Shown: positions 36,301 through 45,369, counted from the first letter of the stretch. The stretch: DNA of 64,000 bases from Bacteroidales bacterium (GCA_003249955.1 QKHS01000012.1:62001-126000); one strand, 5' to 3'. Notes: generated by a model not told the origin, from the sequence alone. Translations and numbers: made by a program.

Positions 36301-38041
36301 TTTTTGTCAACCCCAGTTTTTTTGATTCCGGTAATGAAGCCATTAGGTCGCGTATATGGTCGGATAAACCTGTGTAAGTTGCCGGATTGCTTTTGGGCGA
36401 ACGTCCTATTGGAGTCTGATCAATATGAATTATTCTGCTGAATTGTTGTGAAATTTCAGAATCTTTTCTTTTCAGATCTTTAAGGAAATGCTTTATAAGG
36501 CTGGATTTTCCTGCTCCTGAAACTCCGGTAATTACATTGAATGCAGATGACCAGAATTTTACAGAGATGTTTTTCAGGTTGTTTGTGTCTGCATTATCTA
36601 TGCAAATGTCTGCCCTGATTTCTTTCTGAATTTGTTTAATCTCAGTTTTTTGATTCAGATATCTTGCAGTTATACTTTTTGACGGAGGATTATTCATAAA
36701 GTCATAAACGCTTCCGTTGAAAATTATTTCCCCACCTTTGTCAGCCGGCCCCGGGCCTATGTCAATAATATGATCCGTTTCGGGAATAATACTTTCGTCA
36801 TGTCCTGTCATGATTACTGTATTCCCGTAATTAACAAGTTGCCTGAGAACTTTCAGAAGCTTCTTCTGTTCTGAAGGATGCAACCCGGCTCCAGGTTCGT
36901 CGAGAATGTAAAGAATATTTCTCAAACCTGTACTTGCCTGATTTGCCAGCCTTATTCTTTGAGCTTCCCCTCCCGAAAGCGATGATGATTCTCTTTTGAT
37001 TTCAAGATGTCCGGTACCTAAATCTATAAGTGCAGAAGTACGTTTGATAATTGCAGAGGCTATTTCACTTTCTACAGAATCAAACTCTGAATTTTGTGAG
37101 AAAAAATTATGCAATTCATCAACAGACATTGATGTGAAATCAAATATGGATTTACCTTTCCATAAAAAGGACAGGGCTTTTTTGTTTAAACGGCTGCCTT
37201 TGCAATGATGACAAGGTACAGATTCTGCGAATCTCAGTACATTAGGATTACGGTCCCGTTTCAGAATTTCTTCCATTACCGGAATAATACCTTTGTAAAA
37301 ACCTTCTTCGCGCGGTTTTGCAGTCATCCCTGTCCATTTTAATCTGGATTCAAGAGTGTGCTTGCCAAAAAGTATTTTTATTTTCTGAGAACCGAACCAT
37401 ATAATATTTTTTTGTTCTTCAGTCAGATCTTTCCATGGAATGTCAACGTTGAAACCTTCGCTACGGCAGACTTTGTCCAGTTCTTCCATTGTAACCTGCG
37501 AGTAAACAATATAGTTGTTTGGTGTTGTCAAAACCATAACTCCGTCACGTAAGGATTTTTCAGAATCTCCTACAATCAGATCAGGATCTATTCTGTCAAG
37601 TACACCAAGTCCTTTACAATGTTCGCATTGTCCTGACGGAGAATTGAAGGAGAATAAACTGCGGTTCGGAGTTTCGTGGTAAAACGGACTTTTTGATTTC
37701 CTGGCAAATAACAATCTCAGGAAGTCGTAAATTTCGGTCAGGGTTCCTACTGTACTTCTGTTATTCCTGACTACAGAGTTTTGATTGACCACAACTACCG
37801 GCATTAATCCGCTTACAGATTCCACACCTGCTTTTCTGCTTTTAGTCTGAATCAGCCTGCCTGCCGGAATAAAATGATCGTAAAAAACACGCATTCCTTC
37901 AGAAGCAATAACATCATAAATAAGACTTGATTTCCCACTTCCCGAAACTCCGGTAACAATAATAAGCTTGTTGTGAGGAATATTAAGACTCACGTTTTTC
38001 AGGCAATTCTCAGACGCGTTTTTTATGTTGACAGAATTCAT
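33320..38041 (-). CDS. Giant UvrA-like protein with four ABC ATPase sites
   Basis: The 1573-residue protein is two UvrA-like units in tandem; ordinary UvrA has two ATPase sites in about 940 residues. Walker A sites are at 31-39 (GVSGSGKSS), 506-514 (GVSGAGKSS), 841-849 (GVSGSGKSS) and 1306-1314 (GNSGSGKTS). Signature motifs are at 355-362, 682-689 and 1164-1171 (LSGGE-type), while the fourth at 1495-1502 is LSTGELQR and looks weakened. CxxC zinc-finger pairs flank the ATPase domains (139-142, 277-280, 592-595, 615-618, 949-952, 1087-1090, 1399-1402, 1422-1425). No UvrB-binding insert is seen in the first unit, as in UvrA2-type proteins, so it may act in repair, drug tolerance or DNA defence rather than standard NER. 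The role is inferred. Confidence 0.85.
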   Translation of the reverse strand: MNSVNIKNASENCLKNVSLNIPHNKLIIVTGVSGSGKSSLIYDVIASEGMRVFYDHFIPAGRLIQTKSRKAGVESVSGLMPVVVVNQNSVVRNNRSTVGTLTEIYDFLRLLFARKSKSPFYHETPNRSLFSFNSPSGQCEHCKGLGVLDRIDPDLIVGDSEKSLRDGVMVLTTPNNYIVYSQVTMEELDKVCRSEGFNVDIPWKDLTEEQKNIIWFGSQKIKILFGKHTLESRLKWTGMTAKPREEGFYKGIIPVMEEILKRDRNPNVLRFAESVPCHHCKGSRLNKKALSFLWKGKSIFDFTSMSVDELHNFFSQNSEFDSVESEIASAIIKRTSALIDLGTGHLEIKRESSSLSGGEAQRIRLANQASTGLRNILYILDEPGAGLHPSEQKKLLKVLRQLVNYGNTVIMTGHDESIIPETDHIIDIGPGPADKGGEIIFNGSVYDFMNNPPSKSITARYLNQKTEIKQIQKEIRADICIDNADTNNLKNISVKFWSSAFNVITGVSGAGKSSLIKHFLKDLKRKDSEISQQFSRIIHIDQTPIGRSPKSNPATYTGLSDHIRDLMASLPESKKLGLTKSHFSFVVKGGRCEDCSGAGYIQVGMHFLGNVEVICEKCNGKRFTDYTLQAEYKGKNIYEILELTVDDAHEHFSGIKKICNYTQWLKNLGLGYLKLGQSSTTLSGGEAQRVKLATELVKTSGKNCLYILDEPATGLHAADTEVLISALNNLCSKGHTILCTSHEPRFILNAGYITDLGPGSGKAGGNLIYNGSVSEFLNFNDSATAMALRSFISCNKKAESESDDTEKISKDSPVIFKGVSTNNLKNIDFSFDPEKITAVCGVSGSGKSSLIFDTVFAECKRRQMDGMSGYIRQFIGKEGNPVFDSASGLMPAIALKKKSAGHNPRSTVGTYTGLYDLYRLLFSRISTADNKNCNMLSTAFSFNHEDGACPVCKGLGFITVADSDKFVTNPEKPIIAGAMDGTKTGKFYGSPDDRFVATLMTVGRIKNIDFSIPWNELSEEAKDIAVNGCGDEKFDVEWNYKRGNVEGVHKLNSAWVGFAGLINDEYLRKHTDNRGDAMLAIMKNDKCSNCNSYRIKPDNLKFRLNNKNIGELSNMSALEAVNCFTNNSFKEEAKTLIPEILQILNSLIKSGIGYLSADRITGTLSGGEFQRLQLAGLLKSPMTGILYVLDEPSFGLSAQDSVKIAGIIKDLKNNGNTILLNDHSREILKITDSVTVMGPKAGKNGGRITGTMSSAEIIQSLNAVKYPAVNKADKQIPLLTVKEAFANNLKNVSAGFPQNALTVITGNSGSGKTSLLEYVINASLDSGKPVYCKDLIIHKNISQHIFTGQEVINVSSLSIPATRLDIFDFIRNIFAKSEQSKKAGYKSPHFSFHTSHGQCPDCKGTGINKTSMDYWSDYEVTCESCNGSRYNDEVLKITVCGLNIAEVLNLSFDEFAIWLNNFPVKDIPEKIKNTVSLCSEAGIGYISTGQNLNTLSTGELQRLKLVAGISQVKGESLILADEPTGGLHPEDTQKLLQMFDRLLKQGNTIICASHDEMIINAAAEIINLTSDER

Positions 38042-38198
38042 GTGGTAAAGATAATCTGTATTTTTTTATGAGAAAACAGGTATTACGGAATTTTAAAAAT
38101 AATATGAGTTAGTTGATTTAATAAATACTTTCAGTTGTCGGATATGAATTTTGTTATAAATTTTTAAATCAACTATAAAACATAGTCGCAAATTTTTA

Positions 38199-38206
38199 TA
38201 AATTTG
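38199..38206 (+). promoter_or_regulatory. -7 element TAAATTTG before the pentapeptide lipoprotein
   Basis: TAAATTTG matches TAnnTTTG and lies 40 bases before the ATG at 38247. No TTG at a suitable distance is obvious. Confidence 0.4.
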
Positions 38207-38246
38207 TGACTTAAACAAATTATCAACCTGATTATTAAAATTCTTT

Positions 38247-39233
38247 ATGAAATACTTTTTTAAGACAATTTTTATTGTTGTAGTAAGCTCTGTTTTAATT
38301 TCATGTAACTGTAGGAGTGGAAACTCTTTTTCCGGACGGGAGGCAGATGCAAAAGAAATTATTAAAGAACTAAATTCCGGCAATGATATATATATTGAAA
38401 ATGCAACGATAAACGGAGATGTCGATTTACGTTTAATTGAAAAACTTACAAAAGAAAATGTCAGTTTTTCATGTATTTACATAAACCAATCAGTTTGTTT
38501 TGTTAATTGTACTTTTAACGGTAAGGTTATTTTTTCGGGAGCAGATAAGGATAAAAATTTTGTTAAAACCTGCTTTATCAAAGGTGTGACATTTAAAAAC
38601 TGCATTTTTAAGGGAGAATTAACAGCCTCAAATTGTGAATATAGAGGCTTAGCAGATTTCAGTAATTCTATTTTTGAAAACAAAGTCGATTTTTCCGGCT
38701 CGTATTTTGCAAACAAAGATGTGTTTTTTAATGATGTAAGTTTTAACGGAGAAGTCCAGTTTAGCAATACTCTGTTTAACGGCAATGTTAGTTTTATGGA
38801 AACTTTTTTTAAAGGATATACATATTTTCAGAATGCTGTAATTAGCGGCAATGCAATGTTTGCAAATGTTATATTTGCTGCTTATACAGATTTCTCGAAT
38901 TCCGTATTCTCTGGTATTACAAACTTTAATTATTCAGAATTTCGTGAAGCAGTTTTGATAAATTATGTAAGATTCTCGGGCCGTGCAGATTTTATAAAGG
39001 CTGTTTTTAAAACCAAAACCGAAATTAAAGACTGCGAATTCCATTCGGTAAGCAGATTTAATGAAACAGAGTTTTCAGGTAAAACAATTATGGAAAACAA
39101 TGTTTTTATTTCACGTTATCCTGAAACAAAAAGCTTAAAAACGAGTGAAGATTCAGAATTTACTTTTACTAATAATACAGCAGGAACTGAAAAACAGCTT
39201 GATAAATTTGAAATGATTATTATTACTGAATAA
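38247..39233 (+). CDS. Pentapeptide-repeat-like lipoprotein
   Basis: The 328-residue protein has a lipobox (LISC, lipidated C20). From about residue 50 it shows repeated short units with Phe or Leu every five residues (CTFNGKVIFSGA, IFENKVDFSGSYF, NTLFNGNVSF). This is the pattern of a quadrilateral beta-helix. The mature protein would sit on the inner or outer membrane surface. Function is unknown. It lies 31 bases before a papain-family peptidase gene on the same strand. Confidence 0.75.
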   Translation: MKYFFKTIFIVVVSSVLISCNCRSGNSFSGREADAKEIIKELNSGNDIYIENATINGDVDLRLIEKLTKENVSFSCIYINQSVCFVNCTFNGKVIFSGADKDKNFVKTCFIKGVTFKNCIFKGELTASNCEYRGLADFSNSIFENKVDFSGSYFANKDVFFNDVSFNGEVQFSNTLFNGNVSFMETFFKGYTYFQNAVISGNAMFANVIFAAYTDFSNSVFSGITNFNYSEFREAVLINYVRFSGRADFIKAVFKTKTEIKDCEFHSVSRFNETEFSGKTIMENNVFISRYPETKSLKTSEDSEFTFTNNTAGTEKQLDKFEMIIITE

Positions 39234-39264
39234 ATAAAAGAAAAACGAAATAAAAACTAAGATT

Positions 39265-40923
39265 ATGAAAAAAAGAAACAGGATTTTTTTGCCAACATTT
39301 ATAGCATTGGCATTTATGTCATTGGTTTATTTAAATTCATGCGAAGAAGTGACAACTGAAGATGTTGTTAATACTTTAGGCTGGCTTTTTAGCAGTGAAG
39401 ATACAGGTGCTATCCCGGACGATATTAATCTCAGTACGGCATATGGGGACGAAGCATTGCCATCTTCAGTGGATTTGTCTCAGTATTTTCCGCCTATAGG
39501 TAATCAGGGACAATACGGAACCTGTGTTGCCTGGGCATGTGGTTATAATTTACGTAGTTATATGTTTGCGCGACTGAACAACCTAACAACCATAGATATG
39601 TATGATCAGTCCAAAGTATTTAGTCCCAAGGATCTGTTTCTTTCAATACCTTCGGCTAAAAGAGGTTCGGATTGTAACGGAACTACGTTTGAAGCAGCTC
39701 TTGATGTTATGGTGGAAAGGGGAATTGCACGAATGAGTGTAGCTCCGTATTCAAATCTTAGTGACTGTTCTGCAACTCCGCAATCATCATGGACAGGTGA
39801 TGCCGAAAGTTTTAAAATTCTGGATTACAGACAAATTGATGAAACTGTTGATAATATCAAGAGATATTTGTATCAGGGCAAAGCTATTGTATTCGGAGCA
39901 CGCCTTGGTGATGAGTTTATGAATGCATACGGTGACGTGGTTTTAACAAGCCAGACATACAATTATAGCGGGCAACATGCCTATCATGCAATGATTTTGT
40001 GCGGATATGATGACAATAAAGGCCCGAACGGAGCTTTCAGAGTAGTTAATTCCTGGGGTACAGATTGGGGAGATGGAGGTACAATATGGGTTGATTATAA
40101 TTATTTTGTTCAACAGGACTATTTTGCATATGCTTGTTTTATTGCAAATTCCATTGAAGAGGAACCAGATCTGGATAATCCTTCTTCGGGATATGACTTA
40201 CAGGCATGGGAGTTAAACGATGTTCAGATGACCGGTGATAATCCGAGAATGAGAGAAGCTTCGTACAATGTTTATAATACCGGCGAAAATGCTGTAAACG
40301 CTTCTGATGACTGGAATATTCTGTATTTGTACTATAATGCTTATGACGCAAACGATTTTGGTGTTATTCTTTATGATATGTACACAGATGATTATGGAAC
40401 TTATGGTTTCTATGACAGACCGGACCCTTTGCCTTCAGATGTGCCGGCTGCAGATTATTGGGCAACATATATTAACATCCCGGGGCAAACAGGTGTTGCA
40501 AATTATATCTCTTCAGAATTGTTTGGCGGTACTTCAGATAAATTTTACTGGCAATACGAAATGCCTGCTATAACCGGTTATTATTATCTGGTATTGGTCG
40601 GCGATGGCTTTGATACTTTCTCCGAATTTAATGAGGACAATAATTATTATTTTTACACTTATGACAACGGAGATCCGCTTAATTTTGTAGGTGGAGTGCT
40701 ACAGGATCAGCCGGTTACCAAAAAACGTTTTGATAAAGACAGAGTGCCGCGTAAAGGCGAACCTTCTGACTTTCAGACAGTGAAAATCGGAAAGAATAAA
40801 AATACATATTCAACTAAGGAAATACGTAAATTGATTGATTCGCAAAGAAAAAGCGGAGAACTGGAGAAGAAAGTTAATTTATGGAAAAATCAGAATAATA
40901 AGATTAAGAAGATTGTAAAATAA
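39265..40923 (+). CDS. Papain-family (C1) peptidase lipoprotein
   Basis: The 552-residue exported protein has a lipobox near C26 (LNSC). The peptidase domain spans about 65-300 with catalytic C87 (QGQYGTCVAWA), H241 (YHAMILCGYDD) and N262 (VNSWGTDWGDGG). The rest (about 310-480) looks like a beta-sandwich of CARDB type (YNVYNTGENAVNASDDW). The C-terminus is basic. It probably cleaves proteins outside the cell. It lies close behind the pentapeptide lipoprotein and may form one unit with it. Confidence 0.88.
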   Translation: MKKRNRIFLPTFIALAFMSLVYLNSCEEVTTEDVVNTLGWLFSSEDTGAIPDDINLSTAYGDEALPSSVDLSQYFPPIGNQGQYGTCVAWACGYNLRSYMFARLNNLTTIDMYDQSKVFSPKDLFLSIPSAKRGSDCNGTTFEAALDVMVERGIARMSVAPYSNLSDCSATPQSSWTGDAESFKILDYRQIDETVDNIKRYLYQGKAIVFGARLGDEFMNAYGDVVLTSQTYNYSGQHAYHAMILCGYDDNKGPNGAFRVVNSWGTDWGDGGTIWVDYNYFVQQDYFAYACFIANSIEEEPDLDNPSSGYDLQAWELNDVQMTGDNPRMREASYNVYNTGENAVNASDDWNILYLYYNAYDANDFGVILYDMYTDDYGTYGFYDRPDPLPSDVPAADYWATYINIPGQTGVANYISSELFGGTSDKFYWQYEMPAITGYYYLVLVGDGFDTFSEFNEDNNYYFYTYDNGDPLNFVGGVLQDQPVTKKRFDKDRVPRKGEPSDFQTVKIGKNKNTYSTKEIRKLIDSQRKSGELEKKVNLWKNQNNKIKKIVK

Positions 40924-41168
40924 AATTAAACTGTAATTATTTAGGTATTATGAAAAACAGAAATCTGTTATTGTTCTGCTGCGGCGGATGTAATCAGTAA
41001 TCATAGGGGGTTGAATACTCGCTTCCGCATATTGGAATTAAACTTTTGTAAAATAAAGCAGAATCTCAGGGTTACTATAATTTGCCGATTACGAATTACT
41101 GATTACAAAATTATACCAGGGATCTAAATACTTACATTAAATTTTTGATATTATTCTTAGACACTTTT
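40924..41168. other. Noncoding gap after the C1 peptidase
   Basis: No real gene is seen. A 12-bp inverted repeat (GTAATCAGTAAT, 40990-41001, with ATTACTGATTAC, 41095-41106) spans most of the gap. It has the style of a degenerate intergenic repeat. Confidence 0.5.
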
Positions 41169-41203
41169 AAACGGTATTACTTTTTGTAATGCCGTTTTTT
41201 TTT
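41169..41203 (+). terminator. Terminator after the C1 peptidase
   Basis: AAACGGTATTAC/GTAATGCCGTTT (41169-41180, 41186-41197) with one G:T pair and a long T-run forms a good intrinsic terminator. Confidence 0.8.
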
Positions 41204-41281
41204 ATATGTTAAAATATATCTGTCCTGAATTACTGTCTTAATAATTAATGACTTAATCAGCATGGCTAAACATAGAATAAA

Positions 41282-41315
41282 TTTGTTTTTTGTAACCCAA
41301 AAATAGTTAACTTTG
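41282..41315 (+). promoter_or_regulatory. Promoter TTTG-N22-TAACTTTG of the sigma-factor operon
   Basis: TTTG (41282-41285), a 22-base spacer and TAACTTTG (41308-41315) match the phylum consensus. Transcription would start near 41322, so the upstream in-frame start at 41313 cannot be used. Confidence 0.65.
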
Positions 41316-41411
41316 AAAACAATATGCATAAAATACAATTTTATTAAAATGAAAAATATCTGTCAGCTTTTCCAACCTTTTCAAATATTGTTCATCTTAA
41401 AAATAAACAAC

Positions 41412-42095
41412 ATGCTTAAAGCGGGTGCATTCATATTAATTGTATTGTGTGCAGGTCTTGTTTCCTGTGGCGATGAAAAATGGAATGAACCGACAGACGT
41501 AAGGTTTATTGTGGATATTAACAGAGAGGCAGGGCAAGGAGGCAAGTTGACTTTTTCGGATGGATACATAGTGTTGGGAGACTTTTCATTTGACGGAGAC
41601 AGAGTGCAGGGAGATGATGTCTATTTTACAAATTCATATCCTGAGGGACTTAATATAAATTACGATTTAAATCCTTTAACTGAAGACCTGTATTTTGATA
41701 TTCCACAGGGAACATATACAAAAATTAAAATTTCATTTTCAACTTTTGGGAGTGATGATGACAATCATATAATGGTTGAAGGCATATACAATGCAGGTCA
41801 TGAAAATGTTTTTCCTGTCAGGTTTGAGTATAAAGCCAAAGAATCATTTACTGTGTTTCCGAAAAATTCAGAGGATGTAGATGAGATTACTCTTAAAAAG
41901 GATAATCCGGTTACACCAAAGATAATTATTGATCCTGTTTATTGGTTTCAACCGGTCTCACAGAATTTGCTCAGTGATGCAGATCTTGTTGATGTTGACG
42001 GAACACAGACTATTCTTATAAACAGTACAACCAATACAGATATATACAATGTTATTGCCGGCAGAATTGGCAGCGGGGTGAAAATTATTTTCTGA
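41412..42095 (+). CDS. Lipoprotein of unknown function upstream of an ECF sigma factor
   Basis: The start was taken at the ATG at 41412 (227 residues), because it opens a clean lipoprotein signal (MLKAGAFILIVLCAGLVSCG, lipidated C19). Starts further upstream lie before or at the transcription start. An alternative is the ATG at 41349. The mature part is beta-rich with a KLTFSDGYIVLGDFSFDGD stretch of a DUF4382-like style, but I do not claim that family. It ends 4 bases before the sigma-factor start, so they are translated together. Confidence 0.6.
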   Translation: MLKAGAFILIVLCAGLVSCGDEKWNEPTDVRFIVDINREAGQGGKLTFSDGYIVLGDFSFDGDRVQGDDVYFTNSYPEGLNINYDLNPLTEDLYFDIPQGTYTKIKISFSTFGSDDDNHIMVEGIYNAGHENVFPVRFEYKAKESFTVFPKNSEDVDEITLKKDNPVTPKIIIDPVYWFQPVSQNLLSDADLVDVDGTQTILINSTTNTDIYNVIAGRIGSGVKIIF

Positions 42096-42099
42096 CTTT

Positions 42100-42660
42100 A
42101 TGGCAAACCAAACTGATATAGAAAATATCCCTGAAAAATTATTAGTTGAAAGATGTGTAGCTTTTGACCGGCAATATCAGGAAATTTTCTACAGGAGATT
42201 TGCCGATAAAATGTTTAATGTTTGTCTCAATTATTCTGATAATTCCGATGAAGCTGCAGATATTTTGCAGGAAGGATTTATTAAAATATTTACCAAAATA
42301 AAACAATTCAGTTTTGATGGTTCATTAGAAGGGTGGGTGAGAAGAGTTATTGTTAACACTGCTTTGGAAAAATACAGGAAAAAGTCCAGAGAAATTGAAA
42401 AGATGAACTTTATTACAGATTATTATGATGACGACGCGGATGAAGATCTTTCTGTTTTTAGTTTTAACGAGATTATAGAGATGGTAAATCAGTTGCCTTT
42501 AAAAGCACAGATTGTTCTTAAACTTTATGCTATAGAAGGATACAGTCATAAAGAAATTGCCGAAAATCTTAATATTTCTGAAGGTACTTCAAAATCACAG
42601 TTAAACAGATCGAGATGTTTACTGAGAGAAGAATTTAAAAAACGATATGGAGCTGAATAA
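42100..42660 (+). CDS. ECF-family RNA polymerase sigma factor
   Basis: The 186-residue protein has sigma region 2 (about 24-92, DEAADILQEGFIKIFTKI then GWVRRVIVNTALE) and region 4 (about 120-178, LPLKAQIVLKLYAIEGYSHKEIAENLNISEGT). No other domain is present. It directs RNA polymerase to a stress or envelope regulon. The 3' end overlaps the next gene by 14 bases, which fits a sigma/partner pair, but the partner does not look like a classical anti-sigma factor. Confidence 0.9.
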   Translation: MANQTDIENIPEKLLVERCVAFDRQYQEIFYRRFADKMFNVCLNYSDNSDEAADILQEGFIKIFTKIKQFSFDGSLEGWVRRVIVNTALEKYRKKSREIEKMNFITDYYDDDADEDLSVFSFNEIIEMVNQLPLKAQIVLKLYAIEGYSHKEIAENLNISEGTSKSQLNRSRCLLREEFKKRYGAE

Positions 42661-43945
42661 GGATAAAAATACAGAACTTATAAAGAAAAGCTTTGAGTCT
42701 AAGAATTCGAAAGCTCCGGAATTCGTATGGGAGAACATAGATAAAAAGCTATATGTAGAGCGTGTCTGGATAAAGCTTAAAGAAAAATTAGATAAAATTC
42801 AAAGGGTTAAAACTGCAATCCGTATTTTTATGTATTCAACAGCAACACTACTATTGATAGTATTTGCCGGTACATATTATTTAAGTCAGAAACAGGATGA
42901 GCCTGTTGTAATCACCGGAAAAAAACTTGTAAAACCGCTTCAAAATACAGAAAATAACAAATTGTCTGGTTCCCGTGCCGGTGAAGAAATTGCAGATGTT
43001 CAGAATACAGATAATTATGCCAGTGGAATGTCCGGCCTTCCGGTAGAAAAAAGCAGATCAGGAACATATGCAACAGGGAACAATGTGAAAGTTTTATCAG
43101 GTGCAAATCAGGCTTCTGTCATTGCAGAAAAAACCAATGCTTATAGTCAGGAAAATAATTCAGCAATTAATCCGGCAGTTTTAACCAATAATAAGGATTC
43201 TAAGCAACCGGGTTTATTACACAGGATTTCACCATATAAGATTAATGCAATTAATTATCCTGTTATTGATTTCCCATTGTTGTATAACTTTCGGGGTAAT
43301 ACAATACTTCAGAAAAATAATAAATTCAAAAGGAACGAATTGGGATTGTCATATTCTATAAACAGTACAGTTGTAATTGATAATAACTTTTTGTCAAGTG
43401 GCAGAGAAGGAAGTCTGATAAGTTTTAACCCAACATTTGCTTCGGAATTCGGGTTTATTTATAATTACCGGATTTCCGGACAAAATGCCTTTTCGGCAGA
43501 GTTCTTTTTTATTTCCAATCATAACCAGGATATTTATCTGTACTCCGGCGGAAGATATTATAAGAAAATAACAGAACTGGACTATTCTAAATTAGTCGTA
43601 TCGTATCAACAGAATGTCCGGTTTGATTTTATGATTCCTGATTCATGGTGCTTTGTTAAAGCCGGAGGATATTTTTCGGTATTAACCAAAGACAATATTT
43701 ATTACGTACGTAATGACGAGAGAACCGAGTTACCTAATTCTATGTTCAGTAAAAATGATTATGGGATAAATATTTGTCTGGGGACAGAATTCTCTTTTAA
43801 TAATCAGATTGTTACTGCTGCCGGGCTGCGGTCAGAGTATGGGTTGAAAAATATATTTAAGGGCGATGCCAATCTGCCCTCGGATTTTAATCGTACCAAT
43901 AACTTTAGCTATGGCTTGTTTGTAACGGTTAAAATGAGATTTTAA
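42647..43945 (+). CDS. Single-TM protein with C-terminal barrel-like domain, partner of the sigma factor
   Basis: The 432-residue protein has a charged N-terminus (FVWENIDKKL at 27-36), one membrane helix (about 59-79) and a long low-complexity linker. Its C-terminal half (about 225-432) alternates strands and ends in VTVKMRF, as in outer-membrane barrels. Bacteroidota ECF sigma genes are often followed by such proteins. It may act as an anti-sigma tether with a membrane-spanning sensor, but this is inferred. It overlaps the sigma gene by 14 bases. Confidence 0.65.
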   Translation: MELNKDKNTELIKKSFESKNSKAPEFVWENIDKKLYVERVWIKLKEKLDKIQRVKTAIRIFMYSTATLLLIVFAGTYYLSQKQDEPVVITGKKLVKPLQNTENNKLSGSRAGEEIADVQNTDNYASGMSGLPVEKSRSGTYATGNNVKVLSGANQASVIAEKTNAYSQENNSAINPAVLTNNKDSKQPGLLHRISPYKINAINYPVIDFPLLYNFRGNTILQKNNKFKRNELGLSYSINSTVVIDNNFLSSGREGSLISFNPTFASEFGFIYNYRISGQNAFSAEFFFISNHNQDIYLYSGGRYYKKITELDYSKLVVSYQQNVRFDFMIPDSWCFVKAGGYFSVLTKDNIYYVRNDERTELPNSMFSKNDYGINICLGTEFSFNNQIVTAAGLRSEYGLKNIFKGDANLPSDFNRTNNFSYGLFVTVKMRF

Positions 43946-44075
43946 TAGCATCAGGTAAGGTGCAAAATCCTTTGTTATGATTATTTTTCCTGATTCCGGA
44001 AAATATTTAATATTAAATTCCAACCTTTAACTATTCCTTTCATCTAAGAAGTAAAGAAACTAAAATTTTACAACT

Positions 44076-44762
44076 ATGAAAAGGATATATGCATTTTGGT
44101 TTTACTCATTGTTATTAGCAGGAATATTTTTCGGGAGCTGCAAAAAAGAAGACGATAATGAATCTTTAAATACAGTAACAGATTTAGACGGGAACGTTTA
44201 TAAAACCGTAACAATAGGGACTCAGGTATGGCTTGCAGAAAATCTGAAAGTTACTCATTTTGCAAACGGTGATACCATACCATGTATTACAAACGATCTT
44301 GAGTGGTCAAATACCAATCAGGGAGCATATTGTAATTATGATAATTCGGAGTCTGTTTCATTTTCTTATGGAAGGTTATATAATTGGTATGCGGTTGCTG
44401 ATGGAAGAAATCTTTGTCCGGGAGGCTGGCATGTTCCTACAGATGCAGAGTGGACTGTATTAACAAACTATTTGTCAGGCGAAAGCGTTGCCGGCGGAAA
44501 ACTTAAAGAATCGGGAACAACACATTGGTTAACTCCCAATACTGAAGCAACAAACGAAACAGGTTTTACGGCTCTTCCTTCAGGGACACGAAACGGAAGC
44601 GGAAGTTACAGTAATAACTACAACCATGGCTACTGGTGGACATCAGTTTCTCAGGATTCTGCAACAGCCTGGAGCCGTAATATGAATTATAATCATGCAA
44701 ATGTTTATAGAAATTATGATTCGAAAACAACAGGGTTTTCAGTAAGATGTATTAAAGACTGA
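44076..44762 (+). CDS. FISUMP-domain lipoprotein
   Basis: The 228-residue protein has a lipobox (FGSC, C22) and then the FISUMP (Fibrobacter succinogenes major paralogous) domain: DLDGNVYKTVTIGTQVWLAENL, YGRLYNWYAV, CPGGWHVPTDAEW, GFTALPSG, WWTS and the terminal FSVRCIKD. The domain is a C-type-lectin-like fold found in surface proteins of unknown ligand. A second FISUMP gene lies at 52076-53431. Confidence 0.88.
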   Translation: MKRIYAFWFYSLLLAGIFFGSCKKEDDNESLNTVTDLDGNVYKTVTIGTQVWLAENLKVTHFANGDTIPCITNDLEWSNTNQGAYCNYDNSESVSFSYGRLYNWYAVADGRNLCPGGWHVPTDAEWTVLTNYLSGESVAGGKLKESGTTHWLTPNTEATNETGFTALPSGTRNGSGSYSNNYNHGYWWTSVSQDSATAWSRNMNYNHANVYRNYDSKTTGFSVRCIKD

Positions 44763-44818
44763 TTCTGTTTTTTTATGAGAGAGATAATAAAAACCGGAGA
44801 CATTAAAATGTTTTGAAA

Positions 44819-45367
44819 ATGAAAGTTGTTAATTTAAACCGAACCATGATGATAAAACTGAATTGTAAAAATAAAGGGCTATTGATGATTCATTTGATGA
44901 TACTGATGGCTTTCCCCGTTGTTATTCAGGCGCAATCAATTAAACGGCAGAGCATTTCATGTTACGGAAGCACAGAAATGACAGATAATGTCAGGATTGA
45001 ACAAACTGCCGGACAGCCTTTTAATACTGTTACTGAAGCAGAAAGCAAATCTGTGATTTTTCAGGGATTTCAGCAACCGGTAGTGTTTAAAACAGAAAAA
45101 ACAGATCCAGAAGGATTAAAAATAATTGATCTGGATATGTATCCTAATCCGGCAGAATATTCTGTTACAATAGAAACCGGAGAGTTGATAGAAAAATCGA
45201 ATATACGTGTTTCGGATATTTACGGAAAGTTAATATTCGAAGCAGAAGTTAAGGATTTGCAAACTTACATTATTGAATGCGCAGGATGGTCAAACGGGAC
45301 ATATATTATCACAGTCAGTGATAATAATCAAAGAGAATCATCATATAAATTATTAATCACCAAATAA
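44819..45367 (+). CDS. T9SS-sorted secreted protein
   Basis: The start was taken at the ATG at 44819 (182 residues); the frame upstream begins with TTG. A later Met at residue 25 or 28 could be the real start of the signal peptide, which is cleaved near VIQAQ. The C-terminal 80 residues form a type IX sorting domain (DLDMYPNPAEYSVTIET, VSDIYGKLI, WSNGTYIITVS). It is first in a run with a barrel protein (2-base gap) and the repeat-fibre protein (5-base gap). Confidence 0.75.
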   Translation: MKVVNLNRTMMIKLNCKNKGLLMIHLMILMAFPVVIQAQSIKRQSISCYGSTEMTDNVRIEQTAGQPFNTVTEAESKSVIFQGFQQPVVFKTEKTDPEGLKIIDLDMYPNPAEYSVTIETGELIEKSNIRVSDIYGKLIFEAEVKDLQTYIIECAGWSNGTYIITVSDNNQRESSYKLLITK

Positions 45368-45369
45368 CT

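Noticed and set aside
40950-41000. 16-residue frame MKNRNLLLFCCGGCNQ
   Set aside because: Too short, no ribosome-binding or family support, and it overlaps a degenerate intergenic repeat.
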